Positions 43,662-53,084 of a DNA stretch of 64,000 nt are shown here, piece after piece. Origin of the DNA: Acidobacteriaceae bacterium (GTDB lineage Bacteria; Acidobacteriota; Terriglobia; Terriglobales; Acidobacteriaceae); NCBI GenBank assembly GCA_025355505.1, contig JANXZM010000077.1, positions 1-64,000 of the forward strand, in the 5' to 3' direction. The notes beneath the pieces were generated by a model. It did not search any database, was not told where the DNA came from, and saw only the letters and a program-made list of their open reading frames with translations. The translations under genes were made by a program, and so were the position numbers. Within the stretch, counting starts at the first letter, position 1, and the number at the start of each line of letters is the position of its first letter.

Positions 43662-45935
43662 TCATTGCATCGCCATCAACTCACCAAAGGGTGTTCGCAG
43701 CAGGAAATATTCGTTGATCGGGCGATCGTCCGTAAGCGCAGGAGTAGCCGGCGAGAGTGCGATGATCTTATCGATGGACGTCTGGTAGGAAAGGACCCGA
43801 TTCACCTGCTGTTCAGGGGTCGGCGCTGGCCCCCATTCCATCATGTCGGTCACCGCGCCGGGGAGCATCCGTGCCACCAGTTCCGCCGCGGTCCGAATGG
43901 GAATGGGACGTTCACTCGCCAGGAAATGCCAGCCCCACCCTTCGATGCCGCGAAACACGCGAACGTAAGGAAAGGAACTTTCGATCGCCCGCGCTACCGC
44001 GGCTTGCGTGGGATGGTCAGCCTCGGGCAGCCATTGCTGCAAGATTCCACCCGGCTCCAGTCGCTGCCTGGCAACGGTGTAGAACTCCTGCGAATAGAGC
44101 AGGCTCGAACCTGCCGTCTGCACCGGCGGAGGAGGGTCCACAATGATGGCGTCGTATTTGGCGGGCGAACGTTCGAGGAAGCGCCGGCCATCGTCGATGA
44201 CCACATGCGCGAGCGGCGACGCCATTAACTGCGGTGCATCCGCGTGGAAATAGCTGAAGAGCTTCGGGACGCTGGGGACAAGCTCGACCGCCGTGCCGGA
44301 GATATTCCACGACACCACCGAACGGAACGTGGTTCCCATGCCGAAACAGATGATCAAGGCACTGTGGGGCGTGTGGTCGAGCGAGGCCAGCGTCAGGTGT
44401 GCCATCATTTTGGTGATGGGGGTCAGCTTGGTCATCCCCATCCCATTCACCAGCAGCCGCCGCTGCATGCCTTCTCCGTAGGCAACCACGGTTGCAGTCG
44501 AGTCGCGCCGGACCTTCCGGTCAGGGAACTGGGTCTCGAAATCCTTAGTTGCCAGCAGCACAACCAGCGCGAGCATCAGAATGCCGTAAGCCGAGGCGCG
44601 GCTGAAAGGCCGGAAGCCGGGTGCGCGCCGGATGGGAAAGGCCATGGCGAACCACGGCAGAGCAAGCAGAAGCACGGACCAGTGCTCGCCTACCAGAGGT
44701 AGCAGCAGGAATCCGCAAACCAGCGGACCCACGATGCAGCCCATCACGTTGACGGCATAGGCGCGACCCGCCCGGTCGGGATCGCCTCCCGACCACCGGT
44801 CCACCAGCATCGGAGTAAGGAATCCGATCATTCCCGCGAATGGCATGACGCCCAGGAAAACACGCGCCACCAGATGCAAAGGGACGCGAGCATCCGCGGT
44901 AAGCAGCGGCAGCATGCCGAGCAGTGCCAGCGATATCCAGGTAAGCCGGCTTTCCTGGGATCGGTTGCGGCTCCAGTAGCGGTAAATCTGCGATCCGGCA
45001 AAGGTGGCCAACAGGTAAGCCACCAGAATCATGCCAAAAGAATAGACCACCGGGCCGACCCAGGGGGTGAAGACCCGAATCCAGATCAACTCCATGCCCA
45101 TGGTGGCCAGTCCGGTGGTGAACAGCAGGACCAGCGCACTTCTGTGGCTGCCGGTTGGGCCATAGGCAGTGCCGGAAGAGCTTGAGGTGCGCGGCTGAAG
45201 CGGACGAGATGCGAGGGTTACCACGAAGGCTGAAACGGCGATGGCGACATTCAGAACCGCCCCAATCCGCAGGGTCCTATGAAATCCGTAAGGCTCGATG
45301 AGGAGCAGCGGCAGGAACGAACCAAGCACCGCGCCCAGCACATTCGCAAGATAGAGAAAACTGAACGAGCGGCGATCGGCTTCTTGCTGGCGGCGGCGGA
45401 TCGCGAACATGGCCACTGGAATGGTCGCGCCCATGCAAGCGCAAAACGGAACCATGGTCGCCGCCAACCACACTCCAGAGATCAAGTAGTAGGCTGCCGA
45501 AGACACGGCTGCGCGATCCGCAAGCCCCTCCAGCAGGCGATGCCCCCAAACCAGTTCCGCCGGAACCACCAGAGCCGACAACCCGATCAGGAGTTCAAGC
45601 ACGGCGTACAGTCGCAGGGGATGGAATCGGATGCGGTCTCCATAGCGCCGCACCATCGCGCCCGCGAACCACGATCCCACCCCAAGTCCCGCCATGAACA
45701 CGGAAAGGACGATCGAGGTCAGGGCCGTGGTCACGCCAAACTGCGCCATTGACAGGCGCAACCATATGAGTTCGTAGAGAACGCTACAAAATCCAGAGAC
45801 AAAGAAAAACACAAAAAACCACGCCACTCTTTTACCTTTCCAAACCGGGCTTCGCGATTGGATGCAAGAATCGGAGCCAGTTACCGCCTCCGGATGCGCT
45901 CCTCGCCTCACGGCGAAGATAGCGGCATGATTCAC
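43662..45935 (-). CDS. Fused MFS-like membrane domain and spermidine-synthase-like domain
   Basis: A 757-residue protein. Residues 35-470 contain about 12 membrane helices. Residues 490-757 resemble the Rossmann-type polyamine synthase domain, with IICFGMGTTFRSVVSW as the SAM-like loop, a VIDDGRRFLERS acidic motif and DAIIVDPPPPV. Such fused proteins are common in Acidobacteriota, and the role may be other than spermidine formation. The start is uncertain by up to 30 residues. Confidence 0.85.
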   Translation of the reverse strand: MNHAAIFAVRRGAHPEAVTGSDSCIQSRSPVWKGKRVAWFFVFFFVSGFCSVLYELIWLRLSMAQFGVTTALTSIVLSVFMAGLGVGSWFAGAMVRRYGDRIRFHPLRLYAVLELLIGLSALVVPAELVWGHRLLEGLADRAAVSSAAYYLISGVWLAATMVPFCACMGATIPVAMFAIRRRQQEADRRSFSFLYLANVLGAVLGSFLPLLLIEPYGFHRTLRIGAVLNVAIAVSAFVVTLASRPLQPRTSSSSGTAYGPTGSHRSALVLLFTTGLATMGMELIWIRVFTPWVGPVVYSFGMILVAYLLATFAGSQIYRYWSRNRSQESRLTWISLALLGMLPLLTADARVPLHLVARVFLGVMPFAGMIGFLTPMLVDRWSGGDPDRAGRAYAVNVMGCIVGPLVCGFLLLPLVGEHWSVLLLALPWFAMAFPIRRAPGFRPFSRASAYGILMLALVVLLATKDFETQFPDRKVRRDSTATVVAYGEGMQRRLLVNGMGMTKLTPITKMMAHLTLASLDHTPHSALIICFGMGTTFRSVVSWNISGTAVELVPSVPKLFSYFHADAPQLMASPLAHVVIDDGRRFLERSPAKYDAIIVDPPPPVQTAGSSLLYSQEFYTVARQRLEPGGILQQWLPEADHPTQAAVARAIESSFPYVRVFRGIEGWGWHFLASERPIPIRTAAELVARMLPGAVTDMMEWGPAPTPEQQVNRVLSYQTSIDKIIALSPATPALTDDRPINEYFLLRTPFGELMAMQ

Positions 45936-46049
45936 GCAAACCCCAACCTCGGCGGGTGGCGCATATCTCCGGCGGGTAAGTATAACTCGCGATGCCCTGA
46001 GGTGTTGGTGGAGAAGAAAACGAAAAACGCCCCGCCTTGATCCCGCTGG

Positions 46050-46628
46050 CTAAGACTCGATAGCGGGGGGTGGCGGGGGCAGGCGCAATCGGTGCTGCAC
46101 CAGAAATGCATAGTGTACGGCGGAGACGATGGTGAAAATAAACGTGGCGCGCAGGAAAGTGGTGCGCGCGATCCAGACCCAGCGTACAGGCTCGACGAGC
46201 AGCAGCAGCGCGAAGAAAATCGCGGCCACTTGGGCGAAGGTGTTGGCTTTGCCGAAAATGCTGGGACGAAAATCGCGCAGGCCGGCAATCATGAACAGCA
46301 CGCCGCTGATCAGCAGGATGGAGATGTCGCGGCTGAACACCATGACCGTGAACTTCCAGGGAACCATCCGCTCGATGGAGAGCACCAGGAACATGGTGCT
46401 CATCAGCAGCTTGTCGGCGATGGGGTCGAGATACTGGCCGAGCAGGGTTTGCTGATGCAGGGTGCGGGCGAGGAGGCCGTCGAGGCCGTCGCTCAATCCG
46501 GCGAGAATGAACAGCGCCAGCGCCCATTTGAAATCGTGCTTGACCAGATTGATGACGATGAACGGCAGAAAAATCATCCGCAGCAGCGTGAGCTGGTTGG
46601 GCGCGGTCAGGATCTGCCGAAAGTTCAC
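46050..46628 (-). CDS. pgsA: CDP-alcohol phosphatidyltransferase (PgsA-type)
   Basis: A 192-residue membrane enzyme starting at a GTG with GGAGAG upstream. The CDP-alcohol motif D-G-x2-A-R-x8-G-x3-D-x3-D is present (LSDGLDGLLARTLHQQ, then LLGQYLDPIADK). It likely forms phosphatidylglycerophosphate from CDP-diacylglycerol and glycerol-3-phosphate. It is in an operon with the upstream unknown gene, 2 bases apart. Confidence 0.92.
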   Translation of the reverse strand: MNFRQILTAPNQLTLLRMIFLPFIVINLVKHDFKWALALFILAGLSDGLDGLLARTLHQQTLLGQYLDPIADKLLMSTMFLVLSIERMVPWKFTVMVFSRDISILLISGVLFMIAGLRDFRPSIFGKANTFAQVAAIFFALLLLVEPVRWVWIARTTFLRATFIFTIVSAVHYAFLVQHRLRLPPPPPAIES

Positions 46629-46630
46629 CG

Positions 46631-47107
46631 CTATTTCTCTCCTCCGGTTTTTTCTCCGGCATCTCTTCCAGAACTCGCAAGAAACTCGCTCACCAGCAGC
46701 GGGGCGGGATCCTGCCCGGTCTTTTCGGCGAAGCGCTGGGAGAGCGAGAGGAGGTTTCCCTCGGGAAGATCGAGTTCCATTCGCTCCACGCGGTGCATGG
46801 GAAAAAAGACGACGCCGGAGGTGAAGGGCTCGCCGCTCTTGATCTGCGAGGCCAGATCGTCGAAAGACGCAACATCAACACCGCGCAGGCTGAGACCTTC
46901 GCCTGCAAGATGGAGAATCGCGCCCCAGAATTTTTCGCGCGGGTTGGTCAACGTCGCGATCACGAGCGCGCCGGGACGGAAGGGGCTGACAGCTTGGGGG
47001 TCCTGATAAAAGCTAGTGCTGGGCACAATGTGATTGTCGTCTGTGGGAGATAGAAATTGCAAACGGGCGGGCGGGGTGGGAGCCGGCGGTGAGCTCTCAG
47101 CGATCAC
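46631..47107 (-). CDS. Hypothetical protein upstream of pgsA
   Basis: A soluble 158-residue protein (RLQFLSPTDDNHIVPSTSFY; LVIATLTNPREKFWGAIL; GVVFFPMHRVERMELD). Neither signal peptide nor membrane helix. The family is unknown to me, but it reads as genuine coding sequence and is two bases from pgsA. Its start overlaps the tail of a decayed NtrC-type gene. Confidence 0.65.
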   Translation of the reverse strand: MIAESSPPAPTPPARLQFLSPTDDNHIVPSTSFYQDPQAVSPFRPGALVIATLTNPREKFWGAILHLAGEGLSLRGVDVASFDDLASQIKSGEPFTSGVVFFPMHRVERMELDLPEGNLLSLSQRFAEKTGQDPAPLLVSEFLASSGRDAGEKTGGEK

Positions 47108-47599
47108 TCTCGTTCCGCGTGGCTTTCAGATCAATCCCTGCCTGTTCGGCTTTTTTATAAAGATTAAGATCGCTCCAATCCCAGTGCCCGCGCGGTGTTT
47201 GAGATGTGGTGGTGATTGCGTTTCAACTCCGCCAGGATGGTTTGTTTCTTGAAGGCGCGCACGCGATCGGCTAACGGGCCGGTACCGGCCGATACAGAAT
47301 CGGGCGCGGTCACGGAAGCGGGCAGCGCCAGGGTTTAGGCAGTCACTTCATCGGAAGTTGCCCGGCCACGGATGTTCTTGCAGCGCGGCCATCGCGTCTC
47401 CGGTGAAGTGCATGGGCTTCCATCTGTTGGTGGCGCTGAGCTGCAGAACAAAGTGTTCGATCAGAGCCGGGATATCTTCGCGGCGTTTGCGCAACGGGGG
47501 CAGGCGCAGGGGGAAGACGAAGACGCGGTGAAATAAATTTTGCCGGAATTTGCCGCTGCGTCCCCTTCTATTTGCCAATGCCGAACGGCAGACGACCAA
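47097..47599 (-). pseudogene. Remnant of an NtrC-family sigma-54 response regulator
   Basis: Fragments of the AAA+ sigma-54 interaction domain (GKFRQNLFHRVFVFPLRLPP, then REDIPALIEHFVLQL and ALQEHPWPGNFR) are followed after a gap by a Fis-type helix-turn-helix (KKQTILAELKRNHHHISNTA, RALGLERS). A one-base shift then leads into NLYKKAEQAGIDLKA. The receiver and most of the ATPase are gone. It is a decayed gene. Confidence 0.75.
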
Positions 47600-47672
47600 C
47601 GACGAGTCTGAAACTTAGTCCCCACTTCCGCATCCCATCCTGTGCTAAGGTCTGTTCTCTAGAAGGGCCACC

Positions 47673-48398
47673 ATGATCACTAGACTCGAAGACAAGGACC
47701 TCAAACGGCAGAGTCGGCGTCAACTGCTCAAACTGGCGCCCGTTGCCGCGTTGGGTGTTTTTGCGTTTCCCAAAGTGAGCGACCGGCTGGTTGCGGCCGG
47801 GGTTCGTTTCAGCGACTGGGCGTCCGGCGGGCTATTTCGTCCACAGCACCTTGCCCAGATGTTTTCGGATTCCGACGTCGTCCCGTTCGCGAAATTTCCT
47901 TACAACGGTTACGACGTACTTGACCCCGAAATCGATCTGGAGAAGTGGACGCTGACGGTCGAGGGCGACGTGCAGCACCCGGGCGGATACACGCTGGAGC
48001 AGATCCAGGCGCTGCCGAAGATCAGCCAGAACACGCGGCATGTCTGCGTGGAAGGCTGGGACGTTGTGGGCTCGTTTGGCGGCTCGCGCATCTCGGACTT
48101 CCTCACGCTGGTGGGAGCGAACACCGGCGCGCGCTTTCTGGAAATCGAGTGCGCTGACGATTACTACGAGTCGATCGATATGGCTTCGGCGCAGCATTTG
48201 CAGTCACTGCTCTGTTACGAGATGTATGGGCAGCCGCTCGATCGCGGGCACGGCGCGCCGCTGCGCCTGCAGATGCCGACAAAGCTGGGATACAAGCAGG
48301 CCAAGTATCTGGACAGCATCCGCGTGACCAATGTTCTGAAGCCCGGCAAGACCGGCTACTGGGAAGACCAGGGCTATAGCTGGTTCGGAGGACTGTGA
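47673..48398 (+). CDS. Molybdopterin-binding oxidoreductase (sulfite oxidase/MsrP-like)
   Basis: A 241-residue protein with the sulfite-oxidase molybdopterin fold: NTRHVCVEGWDVVGSFGG contains the molybdenum-ligating Cys, and the rest includes GGYTLEQIQALPK and LRLQMPTKLGYKQAK. The N-terminus (RQSRRQLLKLAPVAALGVFA) looks like a twin-arginine-type or membrane-anchoring leader. It may reduce methionine sulfoxide or oxidise small substrates in the periplasm. A cytochrome b gene follows with a four-base overlap. Confidence 0.88.
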   Translation: MITRLEDKDLKRQSRRQLLKLAPVAALGVFAFPKVSDRLVAAGVRFSDWASGGLFRPQHLAQMFSDSDVVPFAKFPYNGYDVLDPEIDLEKWTLTVEGDVQHPGGYTLEQIQALPKISQNTRHVCVEGWDVVGSFGGSRISDFLTLVGANTGARFLEIECADDYYESIDMASAQHLQSLLCYEMYGQPLDRGHGAPLRLQMPTKLGYKQAKYLDSIRVTNVLKPGKTGYWEDQGYSWFGGL

Positions 48399-49213
48399 TG
48401 GAGCGCGAGGAGAAAAACGAAGACAAGAAAGATGCAGCGGCGCCGCAGCCGGAACCACTGCCGATGGCAAAGTCCGGCGCGGTCGAAGGCCCGGAGGTGA
48501 AACCGGAGACGGTTGTCGCCGAGCCCGTGCCGACTCAGCCGCTGGCGAAAGCAGAAGAGCCGGCACTAGTCCGCGCCGCCTATGAACATCCTCTGCCGAT
48601 CAGGATCACCCACTGGGTCCATGCCATCAGCTTGTTCGTGATGGTAACCAGCGGGCTGCGCATTTTCCGCGCGTTTCCCAGTTTTGGCCCGAAGATTCCA
48701 GAGAAGGTTCTGCTCGATATACCGAAGTCGCTCACGCTCGGCGGATGGCTTGGCGGGGCCTTGCAGTGGCATTTCACATTCATGTGGTTCTTTGCCGCGA
48801 GCGGCGTTCTTTATCTCGCGTATCAAGTCATCAGCGGCCACTACCGCACAGTGCTGTTCATGCCCCGCGACATTTCAGGCGTGTGGCCGATGGCGCGACA
48901 CTATTTTTTCTTTGGTCCCAGGCCCCCGGCGATGGGGCAGTACAACCCGCTGCAAAAACTGGCTTACACGTCCACCGTCGGTTTCGGCGTGCTGTCGCTG
49001 CTCACTGGAATCGTCCTCTATAAACCCACCCAGTTTTCATGGCTGGCATTTCTATTCGGTGGTTTTCATCTGGCGCGCGTGTGGCATTTCGCTGCGATGT
49101 GCGGATTCCTTGCGTTTATTCCCGGCCACCTGATTATGGTTGTGCTGCACGGCTGGGCAAATTTCTTCGCAATGCTTTCAGGATGGAAACGCGAGCCTGA
49201 GTATCAGGAGTAA
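48398..49213 (+). CDS. Cytochrome b/b561-like membrane subunit
   Basis: About 271 residues from the ATG at 48398, overlapping the previous stop (TGATG). A Pro/Glu-rich N-terminal extension of 55 residues precedes four or five membrane helices. Heme-ligating His are in RITHWVHAISLF, LGGALQWHFTFMW and HFAAMCGFLAFIPGHLIMVV. It should pass electrons to or from the molybdopterin subunit. Confidence 0.88.
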   Translation: MEREEKNEDKKDAAAPQPEPLPMAKSGAVEGPEVKPETVVAEPVPTQPLAKAEEPALVRAAYEHPLPIRITHWVHAISLFVMVTSGLRIFRAFPSFGPKIPEKVLLDIPKSLTLGGWLGGALQWHFTFMWFFAASGVLYLAYQVISGHYRTVLFMPRDISGVWPMARHYFFFGPRPPAMGQYNPLQKLAYTSTVGFGVLSLLTGIVLYKPTQFSWLAFLFGGFHLARVWHFAAMCGFLAFIPGHLIMVVLHGWANFFAMLSGWKREPEYQE

Positions 49214-49313
49214 CAGCATTCCTTGTTCGCTGAAACAGCGACGGGCGCCGTAGCGCCCGTCCCATGCCGCAATTTTACGGCGGAATTCTCCAGGGCAAGC
49301 CGTCCAGTACACC

Positions 49314-49571
49314 TTAGTGCTGCATAGCGTCGTCATGCTTCATTCCGTCTTTCTGCATGGCGTCTTTCTTTGCTTTCTTGGACTTCTTCTGTTGCTTGGA
49401 TGAGTCTTTCGCCATATCGTCCTTCGTTATGTTGTCGCTGCTCTTCATTTGGTCGTGCTTCATTTCATCTTTTTTCATGTCGTCCTGCTTCATGGCATCG
49501 CCCGACTGCGCAAAGGCCATGGCGCCGAAAAGCATAACGGTGGACATCAGTTTTACAAACGTAGTTTTCAT
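49314..49571 (-). CDS. Small secreted Lys/Asp/Met-rich repeat protein
   Basis: A signal peptide (MKTTFVKLMSTVMLFGAMAFA) is followed by about 60 residues of near-repeats of the DxMKxD type (KQDDMKKDEMKHDQMKSSD). It is extremely hydrophilic and probably unstructured. It may be a metal-binding or stress-related exported peptide, but no function is known. Single gene. Confidence 0.7.
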   Translation of the reverse strand: MKTTFVKLMSTVMLFGAMAFAQSGDAMKQDDMKKDEMKHDQMKSSDNITKDDMAKDSSKQQKKSKKAKKDAMQKDGMKHDDAMQH

Positions 49572-49697
49572 GAACTTACATCTCCTGTGTTTGAATTTGT
49601 CCGTGGGATTGTCGCCCTGATTTCGCAGGGCCAGACATGAGATGCGGCGAGCGGGGGGAAGTTACAGGCCTCTTGCAGCCGGAACCCGATAAGACAG

Positions 49698-49732
49698 AAA
49701 AAAGCCGCCATCAGATTTGCGCTGATGGCGGC
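49698..49732 (-). terminator. Rho-independent terminator of the PEP-CTERM gene
   Basis: On the minus strand GCCGCCATCAG-loop-CTGATGGCGGC, an 11-bp perfect stem, followed by TTTTTT. It lies 58 bases beyond the stop of the PEP-CTERM gene. Confidence 0.9.
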
Positions 49733-49789
49733 GATCAAAGGAGCACGAGGAAAACTTGATTTGCGAAAACGTGAATAACCAAACTCGAG

Positions 49790-50419
49790 TTAGCCGCGAA
49801 GCAGCTTGCGCCGCATCATTCCTGCAATCCCGATCAGGCCCGTCGAGAGCAGCATCAGGCTACCCGGTTCCGGGGTAGTCAGCCCTGCTCCTCGATAGCC
49901 GATGAATTCCTGCGGTCCGTGGCCCGGGCTTCCGCCGACAGGCGTGTACAGCACCAGCCCTTTAAACTCGCTCGACGGAGCGTGCTGTGCCAGCAACAAA
50001 GCGTTCTTGTCGAGAACCAGGACCGCAGCGTTTGTCGTGATGCCTTTGGTGAACAGGTTCCAAACCGCAAAGTTGCCGATGGTGGCGCTAATCGTCCCAT
50101 TCATCACACCCATGAAAATAATGCCCGCCGCTTTGTAGTCCCTGCTGTCGTTGCCGAACATGCCTTTGCCGGAAAGCAGCCCGCTGACGCGAGCATTCCA
50201 GTTTTCGCCCATCGAAATATGGTTGTTGAACGCGTCACACATCATGGGCGTGGCCTTCCCACCATTGATCGAAAAATAGTAGGGATAAGTGTAGTAACCA
50301 CCGTAGGCGTTGGTGCCCGGGTGAAGAAACGTCATATTGACAGTGGCGGAATTGGCCGAGGCCAGCGTCGAGAGGGACAGGGCTACAACCAGCGACAGGA
50401 GAAAGCGGCGACTAAGCAC
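49790..50419 (-). CDS. PEP-CTERM exported protein
   Basis: About 209 residues from a GTG at 50419 with GGAG nine bases before it. The TTG at 50440 lacks such a site. A signal peptide (MLSRRFLLSLVVALSLSTLA) leads an exported domain, and the C-terminus has the sorting signal TPEPGSLMLLSTGLIGIAGM followed by a basic tail RRKLLRG. Such proteins are processed by an exosortase and attached at the surface or in biofilm matrix. The exosortase gene is not in the window. Confidence 0.88.
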   Translation of the reverse strand: MLSRRFLLSLVVALSLSTLASANSATVNMTFLHPGTNAYGGYYTYPYYFSINGGKATPMMCDAFNNHISMGENWNARVSGLLSGKGMFGNDSRDYKAAGIIFMGVMNGTISATIGNFAVWNLFTKGITTNAAVLVLDKNALLLAQHAPSSEFKGLVLYTPVGGSPGHGPQEFIGYRGAGLTTPEPGSLMLLSTGLIGIAGMMRRKLLRG

Positions 50420-50720
50420 GTATAGGTTCTCCAAAAACAAATTCGGATTCGATTACTCTCGTTCTGGGCGAACTTTTCTACTGAGAGGGACGCTACATAG
50501 AAGTGCAACCACGATGCCAATAAGCGCGGAAGTCTATGCTCGCCGATGCAAGCACTTGCAGATTGCGGAGATGGGAAAGTGAAAAGAGTTGCAGATGTCT
50601 CGTCGCTGCGTGGAAGTCAATCGGAGTTGGTAACGATGTTCAGTAACTTCTGGTAACCGTAAGGAAGTAACCATGGCGATGTAGATGCCAGAGATGGTTC
50701 CGACCGGGGCGCGCAATGCG

Positions 50721-51854
50721 TCAGGCCGTCAGCAGTTGCCACCCCAAGGCAATTCCGTTCGAGATATGATCCCGCGTGGAGCCTTGGCCGACGTGCATGG
50801 CCAACATTCCGGCAAAAGAGCGGGGGCTCGACTGGAAAACCTGCATGGTGCGCTGCCGCAGATGGGTGTGTTTGGCCATAAACAGCATCATGTGGGCCAT
50901 CAGGGCGGGACGACGGATCAGCGCGCGATGAGCGTTTTGATAGCGACCGAGGTCACCGCTCGCCAGGCAATCGCCTAGTAGCGTGGCTTGCCGAAAGGCC
51001 AGGCAAAGACCTTCCCCGGTGATGGCGTCCACTCCGCCCGAGGCGTCGCCTACCAACACCGCGCGGTTACGATACACGCGCCGCAGTCTTCGGGTGACGG
51101 TGATCGCGCCGCGTTCGCTGGAAGCGTGTTCCGCATTTTTGAGGCGCGTGCAAAGTTCCGGGAATTCCGCGAGCCCGTCTTCCAGCCGCAACTTTGGGCC
51201 AGACGAGATCAGCGCCACACAAACTTCTTCGCGGCTGACGGGCGTGACGTAAACCTGACTATGACGGCCCCAGTGTAGTTCCATGAATCCGGTCCAGGGC
51301 GCGACGCGATAATGGCTCCGGAACGCGAAGCGCAGATTTTTTTTCTGAGGCGTATCCAACTCGTGTTGGTCCAGCTTGGCCCAGCTACGGACGCGGGAAC
51401 TGGTTCCGTCGGCGCCCACCACCCAGCGCGCACGCACCAATTTTCCCGCGACCAGCACGCCTTCTGGATGAAGCCCGGTGACCGCTGCCTGCCACAACAT
51501 GTGAACACCGCGGGCCTCCGCATGATCCGCCATGACGCGATGCAGATGGATACGCCGGATTCCGTACGCGGTTCCACGGGGAAACGCGGCTTCGGCTTTT
51601 ACGCCGTCGCTCACAAAACGAATGCCGCGGAAAGGATACGCCTGGCCCTCGGGAATGGTGATGCCGAGCTGGTGCAGAGCCTCCACTCCGTCCGGCATCA
51701 GTCCTTCGCCGCAGGGTTTGTCGATGGGCGGAACCGCGCCATCCGCCAGCACCACGCTCAAACCGTGGCGGCGCGCCGCGATGGCCGTCGCCAGACCGGC
51801 AGGTCCGCCGCCGACTACGAATACATCCCACGGATTTGGAAAACGGGCAACCAT
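50721..51854 (-). CDS. FAD-dependent oxidoreductase (geranylgeranyl reductase-like)
   Basis: A 377-residue flavoprotein with an N-terminal dinucleotide fold GGGPAGLATAIAARRHGLSV, then CGEGLMPDGVEALHQLG, and the second FAD motif VLVGDASGGVDAITGEGLCL. It belongs to the p-hydroxybenzoate hydroxylase/geranylgeranyl reductase superfamily. It follows a type III polyketide synthase gene by 48 bases, so it probably tailors the polyketide product. Confidence 0.88.
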   Translation of the reverse strand: MVARFPNPWDVFVVGGGPAGLATAIAARRHGLSVVLADGAVPPIDKPCGEGLMPDGVEALHQLGITIPEGQAYPFRGIRFVSDGVKAEAAFPRGTAYGIRRIHLHRVMADHAEARGVHMLWQAAVTGLHPEGVLVAGKLVRARWVVGADGTSSRVRSWAKLDQHELDTPQKKNLRFAFRSHYRVAPWTGFMELHWGRHSQVYVTPVSREEVCVALISSGPKLRLEDGLAEFPELCTRLKNAEHASSERGAITVTRRLRRVYRNRAVLVGDASGGVDAITGEGLCLAFRQATLLGDCLASGDLGRYQNAHRALIRRPALMAHMMLFMAKHTHLRQRTMQVFQSSPRSFAGMLAMHVGQGSTRDHISNGIALGWQLLTA

Positions 51855-51902
51855 AAATTCTTTATCAACGAACTTCTTGCTTTCGATCGTTCAGCGACCC
51901 TC

Positions 51903-52952
51903 TTACCATTCCAGTAACACGAATTCCGAGCAGAAGCCCGGGCCCATGGCGGCCAGCAAACCCAGCGTGCCGGGTTCGGGGCGGCGATTTTTCATAACTT
52001 CTTCGAGCACGACCAGGACGGAGGCGGAGGACAAATTGCCAGTCCGGCGCAAGCATTGCCAGGAAACGTCGAGTTCACCATTCTTCAATCCGAGCGCATC
52101 GGCGGTTGCTTCCAGGATCTTCGGCCCGCCGGTGTGCAGCACCCAGCTGCCGATGTCAGCGCGAGTCAATCCGCGCTCGGCAAGAAAATCGTCGAGATCG
52201 AGCGCGAGGTTTTTTCGAACCAGGTTCGGAATTTCGCGAGAGAGAACAATGCGAAAGCCCTTTTCCGATACGTCCCAGCCCATCATCTCTTCGGTGTTGG
52301 GATAGAACACGGAGCGGGTTGCGAGGATGCGGGGGCCGGAAAGTCCGCAATCCGCGCCAGCCACGATCACCGCGGCCGCGCCGTCTCCGAATAGCCCCGC
52401 TGAAATCATGTTAGCCATGGAGACATCCTCGCGCTGCAGCGTGAGCGAGCAAAGTTCGACCGAGAGCACCACCGCGACCTGATCCGGATACGCGCGCACA
52501 TAATCTGCCGCGCGCGAAATGGCCGCCGCGCCTGCCACACAGCCGAGTCCAAAAATTGGAACGCGGCGAATGTTTCGGCACAAGCCCATCTGGTTGATCA
52601 GCAGCGCGTCAATCGATGGACTGCAAATACCAGTCACCGAAACAAAAAAGAACGCGCCCAGATTTTGGCCATTCAAACCCGCGTCCGCCAACGCGCCGGT
52701 AACCGCCTTCTCACCCAACTCCTTGGCCGTGCGAATCCAGTGATGGTTGGCCTCGCCCCAGGTTCTCATCTTCAGGTATTCTTCTTTGGGCAGGGAGAGG
52801 AATCGTCCGTCGACGCCGACGTGACGATGCAGACGCCGCAGCACGTGCGGGTTTTTGATCTGATCGCCCCAGTATTCCTGCAGGGCCTCCAGCAACATCT
52901 CCTGGGAGTAGTAATGCTGTGGAAACGCGCTCGCTGCGCTAACAATTCGCAT
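51903..52952 (-). CDS. Type III polyketide synthase
   Basis: About 349 residues from the ATG at 52952 (MRIVSAASAFPQHYYSQ). The chalcone-synthase-like triad is Cys in GLGCVAG (about 138), His in LHTGGPKIL (about 273) and Asn in RTGNLSSAS (about 306). It condenses a starter acyl-CoA with malonyl-CoA units to give a phenolic or pyrone product. It is followed by an FAD oxidoreductase gene. No starter-supply gene is adjacent. Confidence 0.92.
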   Translation of the reverse strand: MRIVSAASAFPQHYYSQEMLLEALQEYWGDQIKNPHVLRRLHRHVGVDGRFLSLPKEEYLKMRTWGEANHHWIRTAKELGEKAVTGALADAGLNGQNLGAFFFVSVTGICSPSIDALLINQMGLCRNIRRVPIFGLGCVAGAAAISRAADYVRAYPDQVAVVLSVELCSLTLQREDVSMANMISAGLFGDGAAAVIVAGADCGLSGPRILATRSVFYPNTEEMMGWDVSEKGFRIVLSREIPNLVRKNLALDLDDFLAERGLTRADIGSWVLHTGGPKILEATADALGLKNGELDVSWQCLRRTGNLSSASVLVVLEEVMKNRRPEPGTLGLLAAMGPGFCSEFVLLEW

Positions 52953-53084
52953 GTTTGTTCCGTCTCGGAAAACCTGGGCCAATCTCGCCAGGCTACCCAA
53001 AATTGTATGCCGATTAGAAGAAATTAGATGCGGATGGTAATGTTAAATTTGTAAAGATTTAGTAAAGAACATAAGGATGAACCA

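Noticed and set aside
43392-44228. 278-codon plus-strand frame
   Set aside because: Mostly antisense to the fused MFS gene and very rich in Arg/His.
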